This document shows positions 8,434 to 18,960 of a stretch of DNA of 64,000 nt, piece after piece. The position numbers were made by a program, and so were the translations under genes. This stretch comes from Pseudomonas entomophila. GTDB lineage: Bacteria; Pseudomonadota; Gammaproteobacteria; Pseudomonadales; Pseudomonadaceae. The notes under the pieces were generated by a model. That model was not told the DNA's origin and did not search any database. It was given only the letters and a program-made list of their open reading frames with translations. Location: NCBI RefSeq assembly GCF_018417595.1, contig NZ_CP070982.1, forward strand, positions 5,445,001 to 5,509,000, read 5' to 3'. Within the stretch, counting starts at the first letter, position 1. The number at the start of each line of letters is the position of its first letter.

Positions 8434-8558
8434 GCGGGTGTTCCTGGATATGAAGACAATGGCGCCATTATGCCCCCGCCCGCCCGACGGCACACCCCGT
8501 CAAGACAAATGCGCCCGATCCCCCTAGAATGGCCGTAATTTTTTTCTGGTGAAGCGAA

Positions 8559-9329
8559 ATGACCGACCCGCGCAAAGGCGACCACGCCGAACCCACCACA
8601 CACTTCGGCTACCAGGACGTGCCCGAGAGCCAGAAGGCGAAGAAAGTCGCCGAAGTGTTCCACTCGGTGGCCGCCAAGTACGACCTGATGAACGACGTGC
8701 TCTCCGGCGGCATGCACCGCCTGTGGAAGCGCTTCACCATCGAGCTGTCCGGCGTGCGCAGCGGCAACCGGGTGCTGGACATCGCCGGCGGCACCGGTGA
8801 CCTGGCCGCCAAGTTCTCGCGCCTGGTCGGCCCGACCGGCCAGGTAGTGCTGGCCGACATCAACGAATCGATGCTCAAGGTCGGCCGCGACCGCCTGCTC
8901 GACCGTGGCGTGGCCGGCAACATCGAGTTCGTCCAGGCCGACGCCGAGAAGCTGCCGTTCCCGGACAACCACTTCGACTGCGTGACCATCGCCTTCGGCC
9001 TGCGCAACGTGACGCACAAGGATGAAGCCATCCGCTCCATGCTGCGCGTGCTCAAGCCAGGCGGCCGCCTGCTGGTGCTGGAATTCTCCAAACCCACCAA
9101 CAAGCTGATGTCCAAGGCCTACGACGCCTACTCGTTCGCCTTCATGCCACTGGCCGGCAAGCTGATCACCAACGACTCGGAAAGCTACCGTTATCTCGCC
9201 GAGTCGATCCGCATGCACCCCGACCAGGAAACGCTCAAAGCGATGATGGTCGAGGCCGGTTTCGACCGCGTCACCTACCACAACATGACCAGCGGCATCG
9301 TCGCCGTGCACCGGGGAATCAAGCCCTGA
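8559..9329 (+). CDS. ubiE: UbiE C-methyltransferase of ubiquinone/menaquinone biosynthesis
   Basis: SAM-dependent C-methyltransferase acting on the benzoquinol ring (DDMQH2 to DMQH2) in ubiquinone synthesis; also methylates demethylmenaquinone in organisms that make it. 256 residues. The UbiE/COQ5 signature is present ([17 protein letters not shown]), as is SAM motif I ([12 protein letters not shown]) and [38 protein letters not shown] precedes the start. First gene of ubiE-ubiJ-ubiB; its TGA shares a base with the ubiJ ATG. Confidence 0.97.
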   Translation: MTDPRKGDHAEPTTHFGYQDVPESQKAKKVAEVFHSVAAKYDLMNDVLSGGMHRLWKRFTIELSGVRSGNRVLDIAGGTGDLAAKFSRLVGPTGQVVLADINESMLKVGRDRLLDRGVAGNIEFVQADAEKLPFPDNHFDCVTIAFGLRNVTHKDEAIRSMLRVLKPGGRLLVLEFSKPTNKLMSKAYDAYSFAFMPLAGKLITNDSESYRYLAESIRMHPDQETLKAMMVEAGFDRVTYHNMTSGIVAVHRGIKP

Positions 9330-9952
9330 TGCTGCTGGCCGGCCTGCTCGCCAGCGTCGAGCACGGGCTCAACCGCGTCCTGCGCCTGGACAGCACCGCG
9401 CTGCCGCGGCTGGCCATGCTCGAGGGCAAGGTGGTCGAGATCGACTGCGTGCAGCCGGCCCTCAAGCTGTTCGTGCTGCCCGATGAACAGGGCCTGATGC
9501 TCGCCGCCCACTGGCAGGGCGAGGTCGACTGCACCTTGCGCGCCCCCGCCGGGCGCCTGGCGCAGCTTGCGCTGGCCAAGGACAAGACTGCCGTGCTGCA
9601 TAGCCCGCAGGTCGCGCTGCATGGCGACAGTGCGGTAATGCTCGACCTGTTCGGCATCCTGCAGGACCTCGACCTGGACTGGGAATACGAGCTGCAACGC
9701 TGGCTCGGCCCGGTACCGACGGCATTGATCGCCGGCCACCTGCGCCTGCGCGCGCGCTGGACCAGGCAGGGCCTGGCCCGCTTCGGCCAGAACCTCTCCG
9801 AGTACCTGGCCGAAGAGTCCCGCACCCTGGTCGGCAAACGCGAAGCCGAAGCGGCCTTCAGCGAACTCGACGCGCTGAAAGTCGACATCGAACGCCTCGA
9901 GGCGCGCCTGCGCCGCCTCGCCCACACTCTTGATACCAGCGATAACGCATGA
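9329..9952 (+). CDS. ubiJ: Ubiquinone biosynthesis accessory factor UbiJ
   Basis: 207-residue UbiJ, an SCP2-type lipid-binding accessory protein needed for aerobic ubiquinone synthesis; it helps assemble the Ubi metabolon. N-terminal SCP2-like region covers about residues 15-115 and a C-terminal helical/coiled region follows ([30 protein letters not shown]). Start overlaps the ubiE stop and the end overlaps the ubiB start by 4 bases, so the three genes are translationally coupled. Sequence conservation of this family is low; context is strong support. Confidence 0.93.
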   Translation: MLLAGLLASVEHGLNRVLRLDSTALPRLAMLEGKVVEIDCVQPALKLFVLPDEQGLMLAAHWQGEVDCTLRAPAGRLAQLALAKDKTAVLHSPQVALHGDSAVMLDLFGILQDLDLDWEYELQRWLGPVPTALIAGHLRLRARWTRQGLARFGQNLSEYLAEESRTLVGKREAEAAFSELDALKVDIERLEARLRRLAHTLDTSDNA

Positions 9953-11562
9953 AGCTGCTCGCCGTCCGCCGTCTGTTGCGCATCCAGCGCGTCGTGATCC
10001 GCTACCGCCTCGATGACCTGCTGTTCGAACAACCCCTGCTGCCCTGGTGGCTGGCCAGCCTGCGCCTGCTGATGCCCTGGCGCTGGCTGCCGCGCAAGCC
10101 GCTGGAACTGAGCCGTGGCGCGCGCCTGCGTCTGGCGTTGCAGGACCTCGGGCCGATCTTCATCAAGTTCGGCCAGTTGCTCTCTACCCGCCGCGACCTG
10201 CTGCCCACCGATATCGCCGACGAACTGATGCTGCTGCAGGACCGGGTGCCGCCATTCGACCCGCAGCACGCCGTGGCGCTGATCGAAGAGCAGCTCGGCT
10301 CAACGGTGGGCGAAGTGTTCAGCCGCTTCGATGTCGAGCCGCTGGCCTCGGCCTCGGTGGCCCAGGTGCATGCAGCCCGCCTCAAGAGTGGCGAGGAAGT
10401 GGTGGTCAAGGTGGTGCGCCCGGGCCTCAAGCCGGTCATCGCCCAGGACCTGGCCTGGCTGTTCCTGATCGCCAAGGCCGCCGAGCGGGCCTCGGCCGAT
10501 GCCCGCCGCCTGCACCCGGTGGAGATCGTCGGTGACTACGAAAAGACCATCTACGACGAACTCGACCTGCTGCGCGAGGCGGCCAACGCCAGCCAGCTGC
10601 GACGCAACTTCGAGGGGTCCGAGCTGATGTACGTGCCCCAGGTCTACTGGGACCTGTGCCGTCCGAAAGTGCTGGTGATGGAGCGCATCTACGGCGTGCC
10701 GGTCACCGACATGGCCACCCTGGCCGACCAGCGCACCGACATGAAGATGCTCGCCGAGCGCGGCGTCGAAGTGTTCTTCACCCAGGTGTTCCGCGACAGC
10801 TTCTTCCACGCCGACATGCACCCGGGCAACATCTTCGTCAGCACGGTCAAGCCCTGGAGCCCGCAGTACATCGCCATCGACTGTGGCATCGTCGGCAGCC
10901 TGACGGCCGAAGACCAGGACTATCTTGCCCGTAACCTGATCGCCTTCTTCAAGCGCGACTATCGCCGCGTGGCGCAGTTGCACATCGATTCGGGCTGGGT
11001 GCCGGCGCAGACCAAGGTCAACGAGTTCGAGGCGGCGATCCGCACCGTGTGCGAGCCGATCTTCGAGAAACCGCTCAAGGATATCTCTTTCGGCCAGGTG
11101 CTGATGCGCCTGTTCCAGACCGCCCGGCGCTTCAACATGGAAGTCCAGCCGCAGTTGGTGCTGCTGCAGAAGACCCTGCTCAACATCGAAGGCCTGGGCC
11201 GCCAGCTGTACCCGGACCTGGACCTGTGGAGCACCGCCAAGCCGTTCCTCGAGCGCTGGATGCGCGGGCGCATGAGCCCGAAGGCGGTGATCGGCAACCT
11301 GTACAACCAGGCCGAGCAACTGCCGCACCTGGCGGACATGACCCGCGACCTGCTCGAACGCCTGTCACAACCGCACCTCAATGATGCGCAACTGCCCGAA
11401 CGGCGCCGCCAAGGCGACAACTGGGCGCTACGCCTGCTCGGTGCCGGCCTGCTCGGCGGCGGCGCGACGCTGGCGGCCGGTGCCGTCAGCCTCAGCGCCC
11501 CGGGCGCCTGGCCGGCATGGTTGATGCTGGCCGCAGGCCTGTACCTGATCGTGCGCCGATAG
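9949..11562 (+). CDS. ubiB: UbiB atypical kinase/ATPase of ubiquinone biosynthesis
   Basis: 537-residue ABC1/UbiB family protein, an inner-membrane-associated atypical protein-kinase-like ATPase required for ubiquinone synthesis. The family KxGQ motif appears as [16 protein letters not shown] near residues 70-85; the A-rich loop [14 protein letters not shown], catalytic-loop region [12 protein letters not shown] and [10 protein letters not shown] are intact. Two hydrophobic C-terminal segments (from about residue 495) anchor it to the membrane. Downstream, a 20-base perfect palindrome (11561-11580) overlaps the stop codon but is not followed by a T run. Confidence 0.97.
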   Translation: MKLLAVRRLLRIQRVVIRYRLDDLLFEQPLLPWWLASLRLLMPWRWLPRKPLELSRGARLRLALQDLGPIFIKFGQLLSTRRDLLPTDIADELMLLQDRVPPFDPQHAVALIEEQLGSTVGEVFSRFDVEPLASASVAQVHAARLKSGEEVVVKVVRPGLKPVIAQDLAWLFLIAKAAERASADARRLHPVEIVGDYEKTIYDELDLLREAANASQLRRNFEGSELMYVPQVYWDLCRPKVLVMERIYGVPVTDMATLADQRTDMKMLAERGVEVFFTQVFRDSFFHADMHPGNIFVSTVKPWSPQYIAIDCGIVGSLTAEDQDYLARNLIAFFKRDYRRVAQLHIDSGWVPAQTKVNEFEAAIRTVCEPIFEKPLKDISFGQVLMRLFQTARRFNMEVQPQLVLLQKTLLNIEGLGRQLYPDLDLWSTAKPFLERWMRGRMSPKAVIGNLYNQAEQLPHLADMTRDLLERLSQPHLNDAQLPERRRQGDNWALRLLGAGLLGGGATLAAGAVSLSAPGAWPAWLMLAAGLYLIVRR

Positions 11563-11634
11563 CCAGCCGCGCGGCTGGCTGGCACACTAGCGCAAGAGGC
11601 CCGGTACAGGAGCGGGCCCGGTTTGGAGTCGACG

Positions 11635-12027
11635 ATGAAAGACTGGCTGGACGAGATCAAGTGGAACAGCGATGGCCTGGTGCCGGCGATCGCCCAGGAC
11701 CACAAGACCGGGCGCGTGCTGATGATGGCCTGGATGAACCGTGAATCCCTCGCCCTGACCGCCGCCGAGCATCGCGCCATCTACTGGTCGCGCTCGCGGG
11801 GCAAGCTGTGGCGCAAGGGCGAAGAGTCGGGCCATGTGCAGAAACTGCACGAGATGCGCCTGGACTGCGACGCCGACGTGATCATCCTGATGGTCGAGCA
11901 ACTGGGGCATATCGCCTGCCATACCGGCCGCGAAAGCTGCTTCTACCGCGTCTATGAAGACGGCCAGTGGAAAACCGTCGACCCGGTCCTGAAAGACCCG
12001 CACGCCATCTACAGCGCAGGACACTGA
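11635..12027 (+). CDS. hisI: Phosphoribosyl-AMP cyclohydrolase HisI
   Basis: Third step of histidine biosynthesis, opening the ring of phosphoribosyl-AMP. 130 residues. Metal- and substrate-binding motifs are visible: [46 protein letters not shown] and [11 protein letters not shown]. The ATG at 11635 follows TTTGGAGTCGACG; an in-frame TTG 12 bases earlier overlaps this ribosome-binding site and is less likely. It pairs with hisE, one base apart, rather than being fused to it as in enterobacteria. Confidence 0.97.
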   Translation: MKDWLDEIKWNSDGLVPAIAQDHKTGRVLMMAWMNRESLALTAAEHRAIYWSRSRGKLWRKGEESGHVQKLHEMRLDCDADVIILMVEQLGHIACHTGRESCFYRVYEDGQWKTVDPVLKDPHAIYSAGH

Positions 12028-12028
12028 C

Positions 12029-12364
12029 ATGAGCGACACACTGAACCGCCTCGCCGAGGTACTGGAAGAGCGCAAGCAGGCGGCGCCGGACAGCAGCTAT
12101 GTGGCCAGCCTGTATCACAAGGGCCTGAACAAGATCCTCGAGAAGCTCGGCGAAGAGTCCATCGAGACCATCATCGCCGCCAAGGATGCCGCCGTCAGCA
12201 AGGATTACAGCGATGTCATCTATGAGACCGCAGACCTGTGGTTTCATAGCCTGGTCATGCTCAGCGCGCTGGGCCAGCACCCACAAGCGGTGCTCGACGA
12301 GCTGGAGCGCCGTTTCGGGCTTTCCGGGCATGACGAGAAGGCTGCGCGCCAGCCTTCTGCCTGA
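12029..12364 (+). CDS. hisE: Phosphoribosyl-ATP pyrophosphatase HisE
   Basis: Second step of histidine biosynthesis, hydrolysing phosphoribosyl-ATP to phosphoribosyl-AMP and pyrophosphate. 111 residues, MazG-like all-alpha fold. Signature [19 protein letters not shown] with the acidic metal-binding residues and the following [14 protein letters not shown] helix are present. It starts one base after the hisI stop, so the order in the mRNA is the reverse of pathway order. Confidence 0.96.
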   Translation: MSDTLNRLAEVLEERKQAAPDSSYVASLYHKGLNKILEKLGEESIETIIAAKDAAVSKDYSDVIYETADLWFHSLVMLSALGQHPQAVLDELERRFGLSGHDEKAARQPSA

Positions 12365-12370
12365 ATGATT

Positions 12371-12459
12371 GCGGGGGGCGCAAGGCCGCTCCCACAGGGG
12401 CCGCGGCGCCTGAAATTCCTGTAGGGCCTTGTGCCGCGATGGGCTGCACAGCAGCCCCC
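12371..12459. repeat. Degenerate REP pair between hisE and tatA
   Basis: GCGCAAGGCCGCTCCCACAGG and CCTGTAGGGCCTTGTGCCGCG face each other; the second copy has lost part of the GGAGCGG core. A GGGCTGCACAGCAGCCC tail follows. It separates the his and tat genes. Confidence 0.75.
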
Positions 12460-12499
12460 AGGGCCCGATAGACCGACACATATTTCTCAGGAGTACGAA

Positions 12500-12772
12500 A
12501 TGGGCATTTTTGACTGGAAACACTGGATTGTTCTGCTGGTCGTCGTGGTACTGGTGTTCGGCACCAAGAAACTGAAGAACTTCGGCAGCGACCTGGGCGA
12601 GTCGATCAAGGGCTTCCGCAAGGCCATGAACGAAGAAGAGAACAAACCCGCCGAGCAGACCCCGCCACCGGCGCAACCGGTCCCACCAGTGCAGAACACC
12701 ACGCAGCAGGCCCAGGGCCACACCATCGAAGGCCAGGCCCAGCCGGTCCAAGAGCCGCAGCGGAAAGACTGA
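12500..12772 (+). CDS. tatA: Sec-independent translocase subunit TatA
   Basis: Pore-forming component of the twin-arginine translocase in the inner membrane. 90 residues: a short N-terminal membrane helix ([18 protein letters not shown]), an amphipathic helix starting at [16 protein letters not shown], and a Pro/Gln-rich soluble tail. The start at 12500 follows CAGGAGTACGA; the frame extends upstream only through the REP. First of tatA-tatB-tatC. Confidence 0.97.
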   Translation: MGIFDWKHWIVLLVVVVLVFGTKKLKNFGSDLGESIKGFRKAMNEEENKPAEQTPPPAQPVPPVQNTTQQAQGHTIEGQAQPVQEPQRKD

Positions 12773-12775
12773 CCC

Positions 12776-13144
12776 ATGTTCGGCATCAGTTTCAGCGAGC
12801 TGCTGCTCGTCGGCCTGGTCGCCCTGCTGGTGCTCGGCCCCGAGCGCCTGCCGGGCGCCGCGCGCACTGCGGGATTGTGGATCGGCCGTCTCAAACGCAG
12901 CTTCAACGCCATCAAGATGGAAGTGGAGCGCGAGATCGGCGCCGACGACATCCGTCGTCAACTGCACAACGAGCACATCCTGCAGATGGAACAGGAAGCC
13001 AAGCGCATCCTCAACCCTCTGGTGCCGCCCACACAACCGCCGGCCACCCCTGAAACGCCCGTCACGCCTGCCACCGAGGCCGCCACCGCGCAGCCCGCCG
13101 CAGCGCCACCCTCCGAGCCGCCACAACCGCCACGAGCCCCATGA
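12776..13144 (+). CDS. tatB: Sec-independent translocase subunit TatB
   Basis: TatB, which with TatC forms the receptor for twin-arginine signal peptides. 122 residues. The characteristic N-terminus [26 protein letters not shown], including the conserved glutamate and the GPERLP hinge, is followed by an amphipathic helix and a Pro/Ala-rich tail. Starts 3 bases after tatA and its stop overlaps the tatC start (ATGA). Confidence 0.97.
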   Translation: MFGISFSELLLVGLVALLVLGPERLPGAARTAGLWIGRLKRSFNAIKMEVEREIGADDIRRQLHNEHILQMEQEAKRILNPLVPPTQPPATPETPVTPATEAATAQPAAAPPSEPPQPPRAP

Positions 13145-13932
13145 GCGAAAATCCGGAACATGACCAGCCGATGCCGCTGGTCTCGCACCTGACCGAACTG
13201 CGCACCCGCCTGCTGCGCTGCGTCGCCGCCATCTTCCTGATCTTCGCCGGGCTGTTCTCCTTCGCCCAGCAGATCTACACCCTGGTCTCGGCGCCGCTGC
13301 GCGCCCACTTGCCGGCCAACGCGACGATGATCGCCACCGACGTGGCCTCGCCGTTCCTGACGCCGTTCAAGCTGACCATGATCGTCTCGATGTTCCTGGC
13401 GATCCCGTTCATCCTGCAGCAGATCTGGGGCTTCATCGCCCCGGGCCTGTACCGCCACGAAAAACGCATCGCCATCCCGCTGCTGGTGTCGAGCATCCTG
13501 CTGTTCTACGCCGGCATGGCCTTCGCCTACTTCCTGGTGTTCCCGCTGATGTTCAGCTTCTTCGCCGCCGCCACCCCCGAAGGCGTGTCGATGATGACGG
13601 ACATCGCCAGCTACCTCGACTTCGTCATGACCCTGTTCTTCGCCTTCGGCGTCGCCTTCGAGATCCCGGTGGCGGTGGTGCTGCTGGTGTGGATCGGCGT
13701 GGTCGACGTGCAGTACCTGAAGAAGATCCGCCCGTACGTGATCATCGGCTGCTTCGTGGTCGGCATGATCCTCACGCCGCCGGACATCTTCTCCCAGACC
13801 CTGCTCGCCGTGCCCATGTGGATGTTGTTCGAGGTCGGCGTGCTGTGCGGCAGCCTGATCCGCAAGCGCAGCCACGCACACGATGAAGCCCCCAACGACC
13901 ACAACGACCAGCCGCCTGCGACCCAACCGTGA
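13141..13932 (+). CDS. tatC: Sec-independent translocase subunit TatC
   Basis: Polytopic inner-membrane core of the Tat translocase that recognises the RR signal. 263 residues with six predicted membrane helices. Conserved features include the N-terminal [13 protein letters not shown], the periplasmic APLRAHLP segment, [13 protein letters not shown] and the late motif [12 protein letters not shown]. Overlaps tatB at the start and rsmE at the end, consistent with one transcription unit. Confidence 0.98.
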   Translation: MSENPEHDQPMPLVSHLTELRTRLLRCVAAIFLIFAGLFSFAQQIYTLVSAPLRAHLPANATMIATDVASPFLTPFKLTMIVSMFLAIPFILQQIWGFIAPGLYRHEKRIAIPLLVSSILLFYAGMAFAYFLVFPLMFSFFAAATPEGVSMMTDIASYLDFVMTLFFAFGVAFEIPVAVVLLVWIGVVDVQYLKKIRPYVIIGCFVVGMILTPPDIFSQTLLAVPMWMLFEVGVLCGSLIRKRSHAHDEAPNDHNDQPPATQP

Positions 13933-14636
13933 ACCTGTTGCTCCTCGAAGAGGCCGACTTCGTGTCGGCCGACCGCGTCATCCTGGCCGACCGCCGCTTC
14001 ACCCACATGCAGGAGATCCACCGCGTGGCGGTGGGCGACAGCCTGCGCGTCGGCCGCATCGGCGGCCTGATGGGCAAGGCCGAGGTGATTCGCCTCGAAG
14101 GCCATGAGGCAGAACTGCGGGTGGCCTTCGACCAAGCGCCGCCGGCCAAGCTGCCACTGACCCTGGTGCTGGCCGTACCCCGCCCGAAGATGCTGCGCCG
14201 GCTGTTCCAGACGGTCGCCACCCTGGGCGTGCCACGGCTGATCCTGGTCAACAGCTACAAGGTCGAGAAAAGTTTCTGGCAGACGCCGTTCCTGCAACCC
14301 GAGACCATCCGCGAGAACCTCATTCTCGGCTTGGAGCAGGCCCGCGACACCGTGCTGCCGGAAGTGATCATCGAGAAGCGCTTCAAGCCCTTCGTCGAGG
14401 ACCGCCTGCCCGCCATCGCCGAAGGCACCCTGGGCCTGGTCGGTCACCCCGGCCCCTACCCGGCCTGCCCGCGCGCAGTGGAAGGCCCGGTCACCCTGGC
14501 GATCGGCCCGGAAGGCGGCTGGATCCCCTACGAAGTCGAGTTGCTGGGCAGGGCTGGCCTGGCCCCCGTGCAACTGGGCGATCGCATCCTGCGTGTGGAA
14601 ACGGCGGTCACCGCCCTGCTTTCGCGAATTTTCTGA
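13929..14636 (+). CDS. rsmE: 16S rRNA (uracil-1498-N3)-methyltransferase RsmE
   Basis: SPOUT-superfamily RNA methyltransferase modifying U1498 of 16S rRNA. 235 residues: N-terminal PUA-like domain ([23 protein letters not shown]) and C-terminal knotted SPOUT domain with the signature [16 protein letters not shown] and [16 protein letters not shown]. It uses a GTG start that overlaps the tatC stop by 4 bases. A common neighbour of tatC in Pseudomonas. Confidence 0.95.
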   Translation: MNLLLLEEADFVSADRVILADRRFTHMQEIHRVAVGDSLRVGRIGGLMGKAEVIRLEGHEAELRVAFDQAPPAKLPLTLVLAVPRPKMLRRLFQTVATLGVPRLILVNSYKVEKSFWQTPFLQPETIRENLILGLEQARDTVLPEVIIEKRFKPFVEDRLPAIAEGTLGLVGHPGPYPACPRAVEGPVTLAIGPEGGWIPYEVELLGRAGLAPVQLGDRILRVETAVTALLSRIF

Positions 14637-14658
14637 CGCAATAGTCAAGTTTTTACCA

Positions 14659-14685
14659 TCAAGTTTCGCCGCTCCTCGCCGATGG
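14659..14685 (+). promoter_or_regulatory. FliA (sigma-28)-type promoter upstream of the first chemoreceptor
   Basis: TCAAGTTT-N11-GCCGATGG against the sigma-28 consensus TAAAGTTT-N11-GCCGATAA: 7 of 8 and 6 of 8 matches with exact spacing, about 50 bases before the chemoreceptor start. Confidence 0.75.
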
Positions 14686-14735
14686 CCTGTGCAAGAGAAC
14701 AATAATCCGCACTGCCACGCGCCGGGGAGTCGTCT

Positions 14736-16652
14736 ATGTACCGTTGGTTTGCCCAGTCACTGGGGAATGTAAGCGTCAATCGCAAGTTGGGGGTTGGTTT
14801 CGGCCTGGTGCTGCTGCTCACCCTGGGCATCACCTTCACCGGGTGGATGGGCATCGACAGCGTGACCAGCCGTGGCGACAAGCTCGGCAACATCTCGGTG
14901 ATCCACCAGTACACCCAGGACCTGCGCCTCGCCCGCCAGGACTACGAACGCAACCGTGATGACGCCGCTGTCGGCGCGATGGAGAAGGCCCTGGCCAACC
15001 TCGAGCGCCAGGTGCAGTTCATGCTTGGGCAGATCGAGCTGCCCGCCGACCGCCAGCGCCTGGACCAGCAGCAGGAGGCCATCCGCCAGTACCAGCAAGC
15101 CTTCGCCGAGCTCAAGCAGGCCGGCCAGCGCCGCGAAGCCAGCCGCGGCATGCTCGGCGACAGTGCCGACAAGGCCGCCGAGCTGATCGGCAAGGTCCAG
15201 CAGCGCCTGCTGCAGGGCGGCGATATCAGCCAGTACCAGCAGGTGGTGCAAGTCAGCGCCCTGTTGCAGCAGGCACGCTTCCAGGTGCGCGGCTACACCT
15301 ACAGCGGCAAGGCCGAATTCCAGCAGACCGCGCTGAATGCCATCGACCAGGCCCTGGCCGTGCTCAAGACGCTGCCGGCCAAACTCCCCGCCGAGTTCGC
15401 CGCCAGCCTCGACGACGCCGCCACTGCCCTGGCCGCCTACCGTGACGCGGTGAACCAGTTCGGCACCGCCCAGGCTGCCAGCGAACAAGCGATGCAGCGC
15501 ATGTCTGCGCAGGGCCAGGTGCTGTTGAGCACCAGCCAGGACATGACCGTCTCCCAGACCCAAGTCCGCGACCAGGGCACCCAGCAGGCCAAGTCCATGC
15601 TCGCCGGTGCCACCGCCCTTGCCCTGCTGCTGGGCGTCGTCGCCGCATTCGCCATCACCCGGCAGATCATCGTGCCGCTGCGCCAGACCCTGGCCGCCGC
15701 CGAGCGCGTGGCCAGCGGCGACCTGCGCCAGGACACGCTGGTCACCCGCCGCGACGAGCTGGGCCAGTTGCAGGCCAGCATGCAGCGCATGACCCAGGGC
15801 CTGCGTGAGCTGATCGGCGGTATCGGTGACGGCGTCACCCAGATCGCCAGTGCCGCCGAGGAATTGTCGGCGGTGACCGAGCAGACCAGCAGCGGGGTCA
15901 ACAACCAGAAGGTCGAGACCGACCAGGTGGCCACCGCCATGAACGAGATGGCCGCCACCGTGCAGGAAGTGGCACGCAACGCCGAGCAGGCCTCGGAAGC
16001 GGCGCTGATGGCCGACCAGCAGGCTCGCGAGGGCGACAAGGTGGTCGGCGAGGCCATCGCCCAGATCGAGCGCCTGGCCAGCGAGGTGCAGAACTCCAGC
16101 GAGGCGATGAACCAGCTCAAGAGCGAGAGCGACAAGATCGGCAGCGTGCTCGATGTGATCAAGTCGGTGGCCCAGCAGACCAACCTGCTGGCGCTCAACG
16201 CGGCCATCGAGGCCGCCCGCGCCGGTGAGGCCGGGCGTGGCTTTGCCGTGGTCGCCGACGAAGTGCGCAGCCTGGCCCAGCGCACCCAGCAGTCCACCGA
16301 GGAAATCGAGGAACTGATCGCCGGCCTGCAGAGCGGCACCCAGCGTGTGGCCAGCGTGATGGACAGCAGCCGCGAGCTGACCGACAGCAGTGTCGAACTG
16401 ACCCGTCGCGCCGGCAGTTCGCTGGACACCATCACCCGCACCGTGTCTTCGATCCAGTCGATGAACCAGCAGATCGCCACCGCCGCCGAGCAGCAGAGCG
16501 CGGTCGCTGAAGAGATCAACCGCAGCGTGATGAACGTGCGCGACATCTCCGACCAGACTTCGGCCGCCAGCGAAGAGACCGCCAGTTCCAGCGTCGAGCT
16601 GGCGCGGCTGGGCACTCACCTGCAAGGGCTGGTGGGGCGGTTCAGGCTGTAA
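14736..16652 (+). CDS. Methyl-accepting chemotaxis protein with HBM-type sensor domain (McpS/McpQ-like)
   Basis: Transmembrane chemoreceptor of 638 residues. TM1 lies about residues 20-41, a long all-helical periplasmic domain follows (about 42-285) with the size and helical pattern of the helical bimodular (HBM) class, then TM2 (about 287-310), HAMP and the cytoplasmic signalling hairpin with the tip motif [35 protein letters not shown] receptors of P. putida such as McpS and McpQ bind TCA intermediates or citrate; position next to tatC/rsmE matches my recollection of mcpQ (PP_5020) in KT2440. Ligand assignment is inference. No C-terminal CheR pentapeptide is present. Confidence 0.92.
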   Translation: MYRWFAQSLGNVSVNRKLGVGFGLVLLLTLGITFTGWMGIDSVTSRGDKLGNISVIHQYTQDLRLARQDYERNRDDAAVGAMEKALANLERQVQFMLGQIELPADRQRLDQQQEAIRQYQQAFAELKQAGQRREASRGMLGDSADKAAELIGKVQQRLLQGGDISQYQQVVQVSALLQQARFQVRGYTYSGKAEFQQTALNAIDQALAVLKTLPAKLPAEFAASLDDAATALAAYRDAVNQFGTAQAASEQAMQRMSAQGQVLLSTSQDMTVSQTQVRDQGTQQAKSMLAGATALALLLGVVAAFAITRQIIVPLRQTLAAAERVASGDLRQDTLVTRRDELGQLQASMQRMTQGLRELIGGIGDGVTQIASAAEELSAVTEQTSSGVNNQKVETDQVATAMNEMAATVQEVARNAEQASEAALMADQQAREGDKVVGEAIAQIERLASEVQNSSEAMNQLKSESDKIGSVLDVIKSVAQQTNLLALNAAIEAARAGEAGRGFAVVADEVRSLAQRTQQSTEEIEELIAGLQSGTQRVASVMDSSRELTDSSVELTRRAGSSLDTITRTVSSIQSMNQQIATAAEQQSAVAEEINRSVMNVRDISDQTSAASEETASSSVELARLGTHLQGLVGRFRL

Positions 16653-16663
16653 TGGCCAGCCCC

Positions 16664-16750
16664 CTGTAGGAGCGGCTTGAGCCGCGATCATCCGCAAAGC
16701 GGGTGCCGCACACCGCGGTGCCTGCATCGCGGCTAAAGCCGCTCCTACAG
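16664..16750. repeat. REP inverted pair (TAAAGCCGCTCCTACAG type)
   Basis: CTGTAGGAGCGGCTTGAGCCGCGA and TCGCGGCTAAAGCCGCTCCTACAG face each other; the spacer contains a further GC-rich palindromic stretch (GCACACCGCGGTGC). Located between the two chemoreceptor genes. Confidence 0.9.
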
Positions 16751-16874
16751 AACCCAGCGCGCTCTTCACGATTTTTCTTATTTACCGCTAGGAATTTTCC
16801 TACCCAAATCTCAGGTCCAGTCCTACGCAGTCCCGGCCGATGAGTCCCCTGAACCCATTCGCCGGAGACTCACC

Positions 16875-18818
16875 ATGCTCGGACCTTTCAACCGCCTGCT
16901 TGGCCACCTCAGCGTGCGCCTCAAGCTGACCATGGGCTTTGCCGTGGTCCTGCTGCTCACCTCATTGACCACCCTGACCGGCTGGCTCGCCCTCGACGAT
17001 GCCATCGACCGCTCGGAAAAACTCACCCAGATCGCCCAGCTCAACGACTACAGCAAGGACCTGCGCGCTGAGCGCATCACCTTCCGAGTGCTCGGTGACG
17101 ACGAAAGCCGCGCCCAGCTAGCCCAGACACTCAGCCAGGTCGAAAGCCTGCTGGCCAACATGCTCCCGCGTTACAGCGCCCCGGAAGATGTGCGCCTGTT
17201 GACTGAAAAGGGCGAAATCGTCGGCCGCTACCGGAGCGACTTCGACAAGCTCCAGCACGCCTTGCAGGCCCGACAACAGCGGCACGACGCGTTGCAAGGA
17301 CAAACCGGTGAACTGGAACACGCTATCAGCGACCTGCAAGGCCAGTTCATGAAGCGCCTGAACCAGACCACCGCCCAGGGGGAAGCCCTCAACTTCATCG
17401 AAGCCCTTGAGCGGCAGGTGGAAATCGCCAGCCAGCAGGCCTCTGTTCCGGCCTATTACAGCAAACCGCTGCAAGCCTTCGAACAGGTCGGCCAGAACGC
17501 TGCAAGCAGAGCCGAGACCACCCTCGAGCAACTGCGCCAGTGGTTGCCTCGCGTCGATCTCGACAGCACCCTGCCCGACCCTGTAGCCAGCAACCTGGCC
17601 CGCTTTCGCGAACAGCTCAGCCAGTATGCCAAGGCAGCGATCATCGTCGAACAGCTGCAGAACGACATGGAACAGCTGGGCAACCAGATCACCACCAGCA
17701 GCCAGGCCCTGAGCAATCACCAGATCGAGCAGCGCGATGAGCAGGCCCTGGCCGCCCGCAGCCTGATGACCAGCGTCGCCCTGCTGGCCCTGCTGATCGG
17801 CGCCCTGGCCGCCTGGGTGATCAGTCAGCAGATCACCGTGCCGCTGAAACAGGCCCTGCGTCAGGCCGAACGTATCGCCCAAGGCGACCTGAGCCAGGTC
17901 GACGAGGTAATACGCCATGACGAACTGGGGCAACTGCAAGGCAGCATGCGCGCGATGACCTTGAGCCTGCGCGACCTGCTGGGGGGTATCGACCATGGTG
18001 TGACCCAGCTGTCCAAGGCTGTCGATGAGCTGGCGACCGTCAGCGAGCAGACCCAGCTCAGGGTCGGCCAGCAGAAAGAGGAAACCGACCAGGTGGCCAC
18101 GGCGATGAACCAGATGAGCGCCACGGTCCAGGAAGTGGCGCAGAACGCTGAGCAGGCCTCGCGGGCGGCGACTGCGGCCGATGAGCAGGCGCAACGGGGC
18201 GACCAGGTGGTGGCCCAGGCGGTCGGGCGCATCGAGCAACTGGCCGGGCAGATGGAACACTGCCAGGCCGCCATGGGCCACCTGGCCGGGGAAAGCCAAC
18301 GCATCGGTTCGATCCTCGATGTGATCAAGTCGGTGTCCGCGCAGACCAACCTGCTGGCGCTGAATGCCGCCATCGAGGCGGCGCGGGCCGGAGAGGCCGG
18401 ACGCGGCTTCGCCGTGGTCGCCGACGAGGTACGCGGCCTGGCCCAGCGCACCCAGCAGTCCACCGAGGAGATCGAGCAATTGATCGACAACCTGCACAGC
18501 GGCACCGACCAGGTAATGGGGCTACTGGACGACAGCAGGCAGCTCACCGAGCAGAGCGTCGAACTCAGCCGCCAGGCGGGCGATGCACTGGGGCAGATCA
18601 CCGAAACCGTGTCGACCATCCAGGGCATGAACCAGCAGATTGCCACCGCCAGCGAACAGCAAAGCGTGGTAGCCGAGCAGATCAATCGCAGCGTGATGAA
18701 TGTGCGGGATGTGTCCGATCAGACCCATGAAGCCAGTGAGCAGACAGCGGCTTCAAGTGGTGAGTTGGAACAGCTGGGGCGGGCGTTGCGGGGGATGGTG
18801 GGGCGGTTCAGCCTTTGA
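16875..18818 (+). CDS. Methyl-accepting chemotaxis protein with HBM-type sensor domain, second copy
   Basis: 647-residue chemoreceptor, paralogous to the preceding one: TM1 at about 18-38, helical periplasmic domain rich in Gln/Glu (about 40-290), TM2 at about 296-318, HAMP and signalling domain with [45 protein letters not shown]. The signalling halves of the two proteins are nearly superimposable while the periplasmic halves have diverged, as expected for duplicated receptors with different ligands. Upstream, GCCGATGA (16836-16843) resembles a sigma-28 -10 box but the -35 is poor. Confidence 0.92.
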   Translation: MLGPFNRLLGHLSVRLKLTMGFAVVLLLTSLTTLTGWLALDDAIDRSEKLTQIAQLNDYSKDLRAERITFRVLGDDESRAQLAQTLSQVESLLANMLPRYSAPEDVRLLTEKGEIVGRYRSDFDKLQHALQARQQRHDALQGQTGELEHAISDLQGQFMKRLNQTTAQGEALNFIEALERQVEIASQQASVPAYYSKPLQAFEQVGQNAASRAETTLEQLRQWLPRVDLDSTLPDPVASNLARFREQLSQYAKAAIIVEQLQNDMEQLGNQITTSSQALSNHQIEQRDEQALAARSLMTSVALLALLIGALAAWVISQQITVPLKQALRQAERIAQGDLSQVDEVIRHDELGQLQGSMRAMTLSLRDLLGGIDHGVTQLSKAVDELATVSEQTQLRVGQQKEETDQVATAMNQMSATVQEVAQNAEQASRAATAADEQAQRGDQVVAQAVGRIEQLAGQMEHCQAAMGHLAGESQRIGSILDVIKSVSAQTNLLALNAAIEAARAGEAGRGFAVVADEVRGLAQRTQQSTEEIEQLIDNLHSGTDQVMGLLDDSRQLTEQSVELSRQAGDALGQITETVSTIQGMNQQIATASEQQSVVAEQINRSVMNVRDVSDQTHEASEQTAASSGELEQLGRALRGMVGRFSL

Positions 18819-18840
18819 CACACATGGATTCGCAGAACGG

Positions 18841-18939
18841 TCGTGGGAGCGGGCTTGCCCGCGAACACGGGCGAAGCCCGTGCCAGGCGTCGCCGTTGCC
18901 AGCGTCGGCCTCATCGCAGGGCAAGCCCGCTCCCACGAG
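18841..18939. repeat. REP inverted pair (AAGCCCGCTCCCAC type) between convergent genes
   Basis: TCGTGGGAGCGGGCTTGCCCGCGA and CAGGGCAAGCCCGCTCCCACGA are separated by about 50 bases holding a smaller ACGGGC/GCCCGT palindrome. It separates the chemoreceptor from the convergent ABC transporter genes. Confidence 0.88.
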
Positions 18940-18960
18940 GTACTCGCAGCACCTACAAGA

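Noticed and set aside
11561..11580. 20-base perfect palindrome at the ubiB stop as a terminator
   Set aside because: Stem lacks a loop-sized spacer and any T tract; hisI-hisE may still be read through from it. Left as a note only.
14757..16769. 670-codon open frame opposite the first chemoreceptor
   Set aside because: Shadow frame with Gly/Leu/His/Gln bias and no motifs; the plus-strand receptor is unambiguous.
16836..16843. GCCGATGA as a sigma-28 promoter for the second HBM receptor
   Set aside because: The -10 box is good but the -35 position reads CCAG/CCAGTCCT instead of TAAAGTTT; not strong enough to call.
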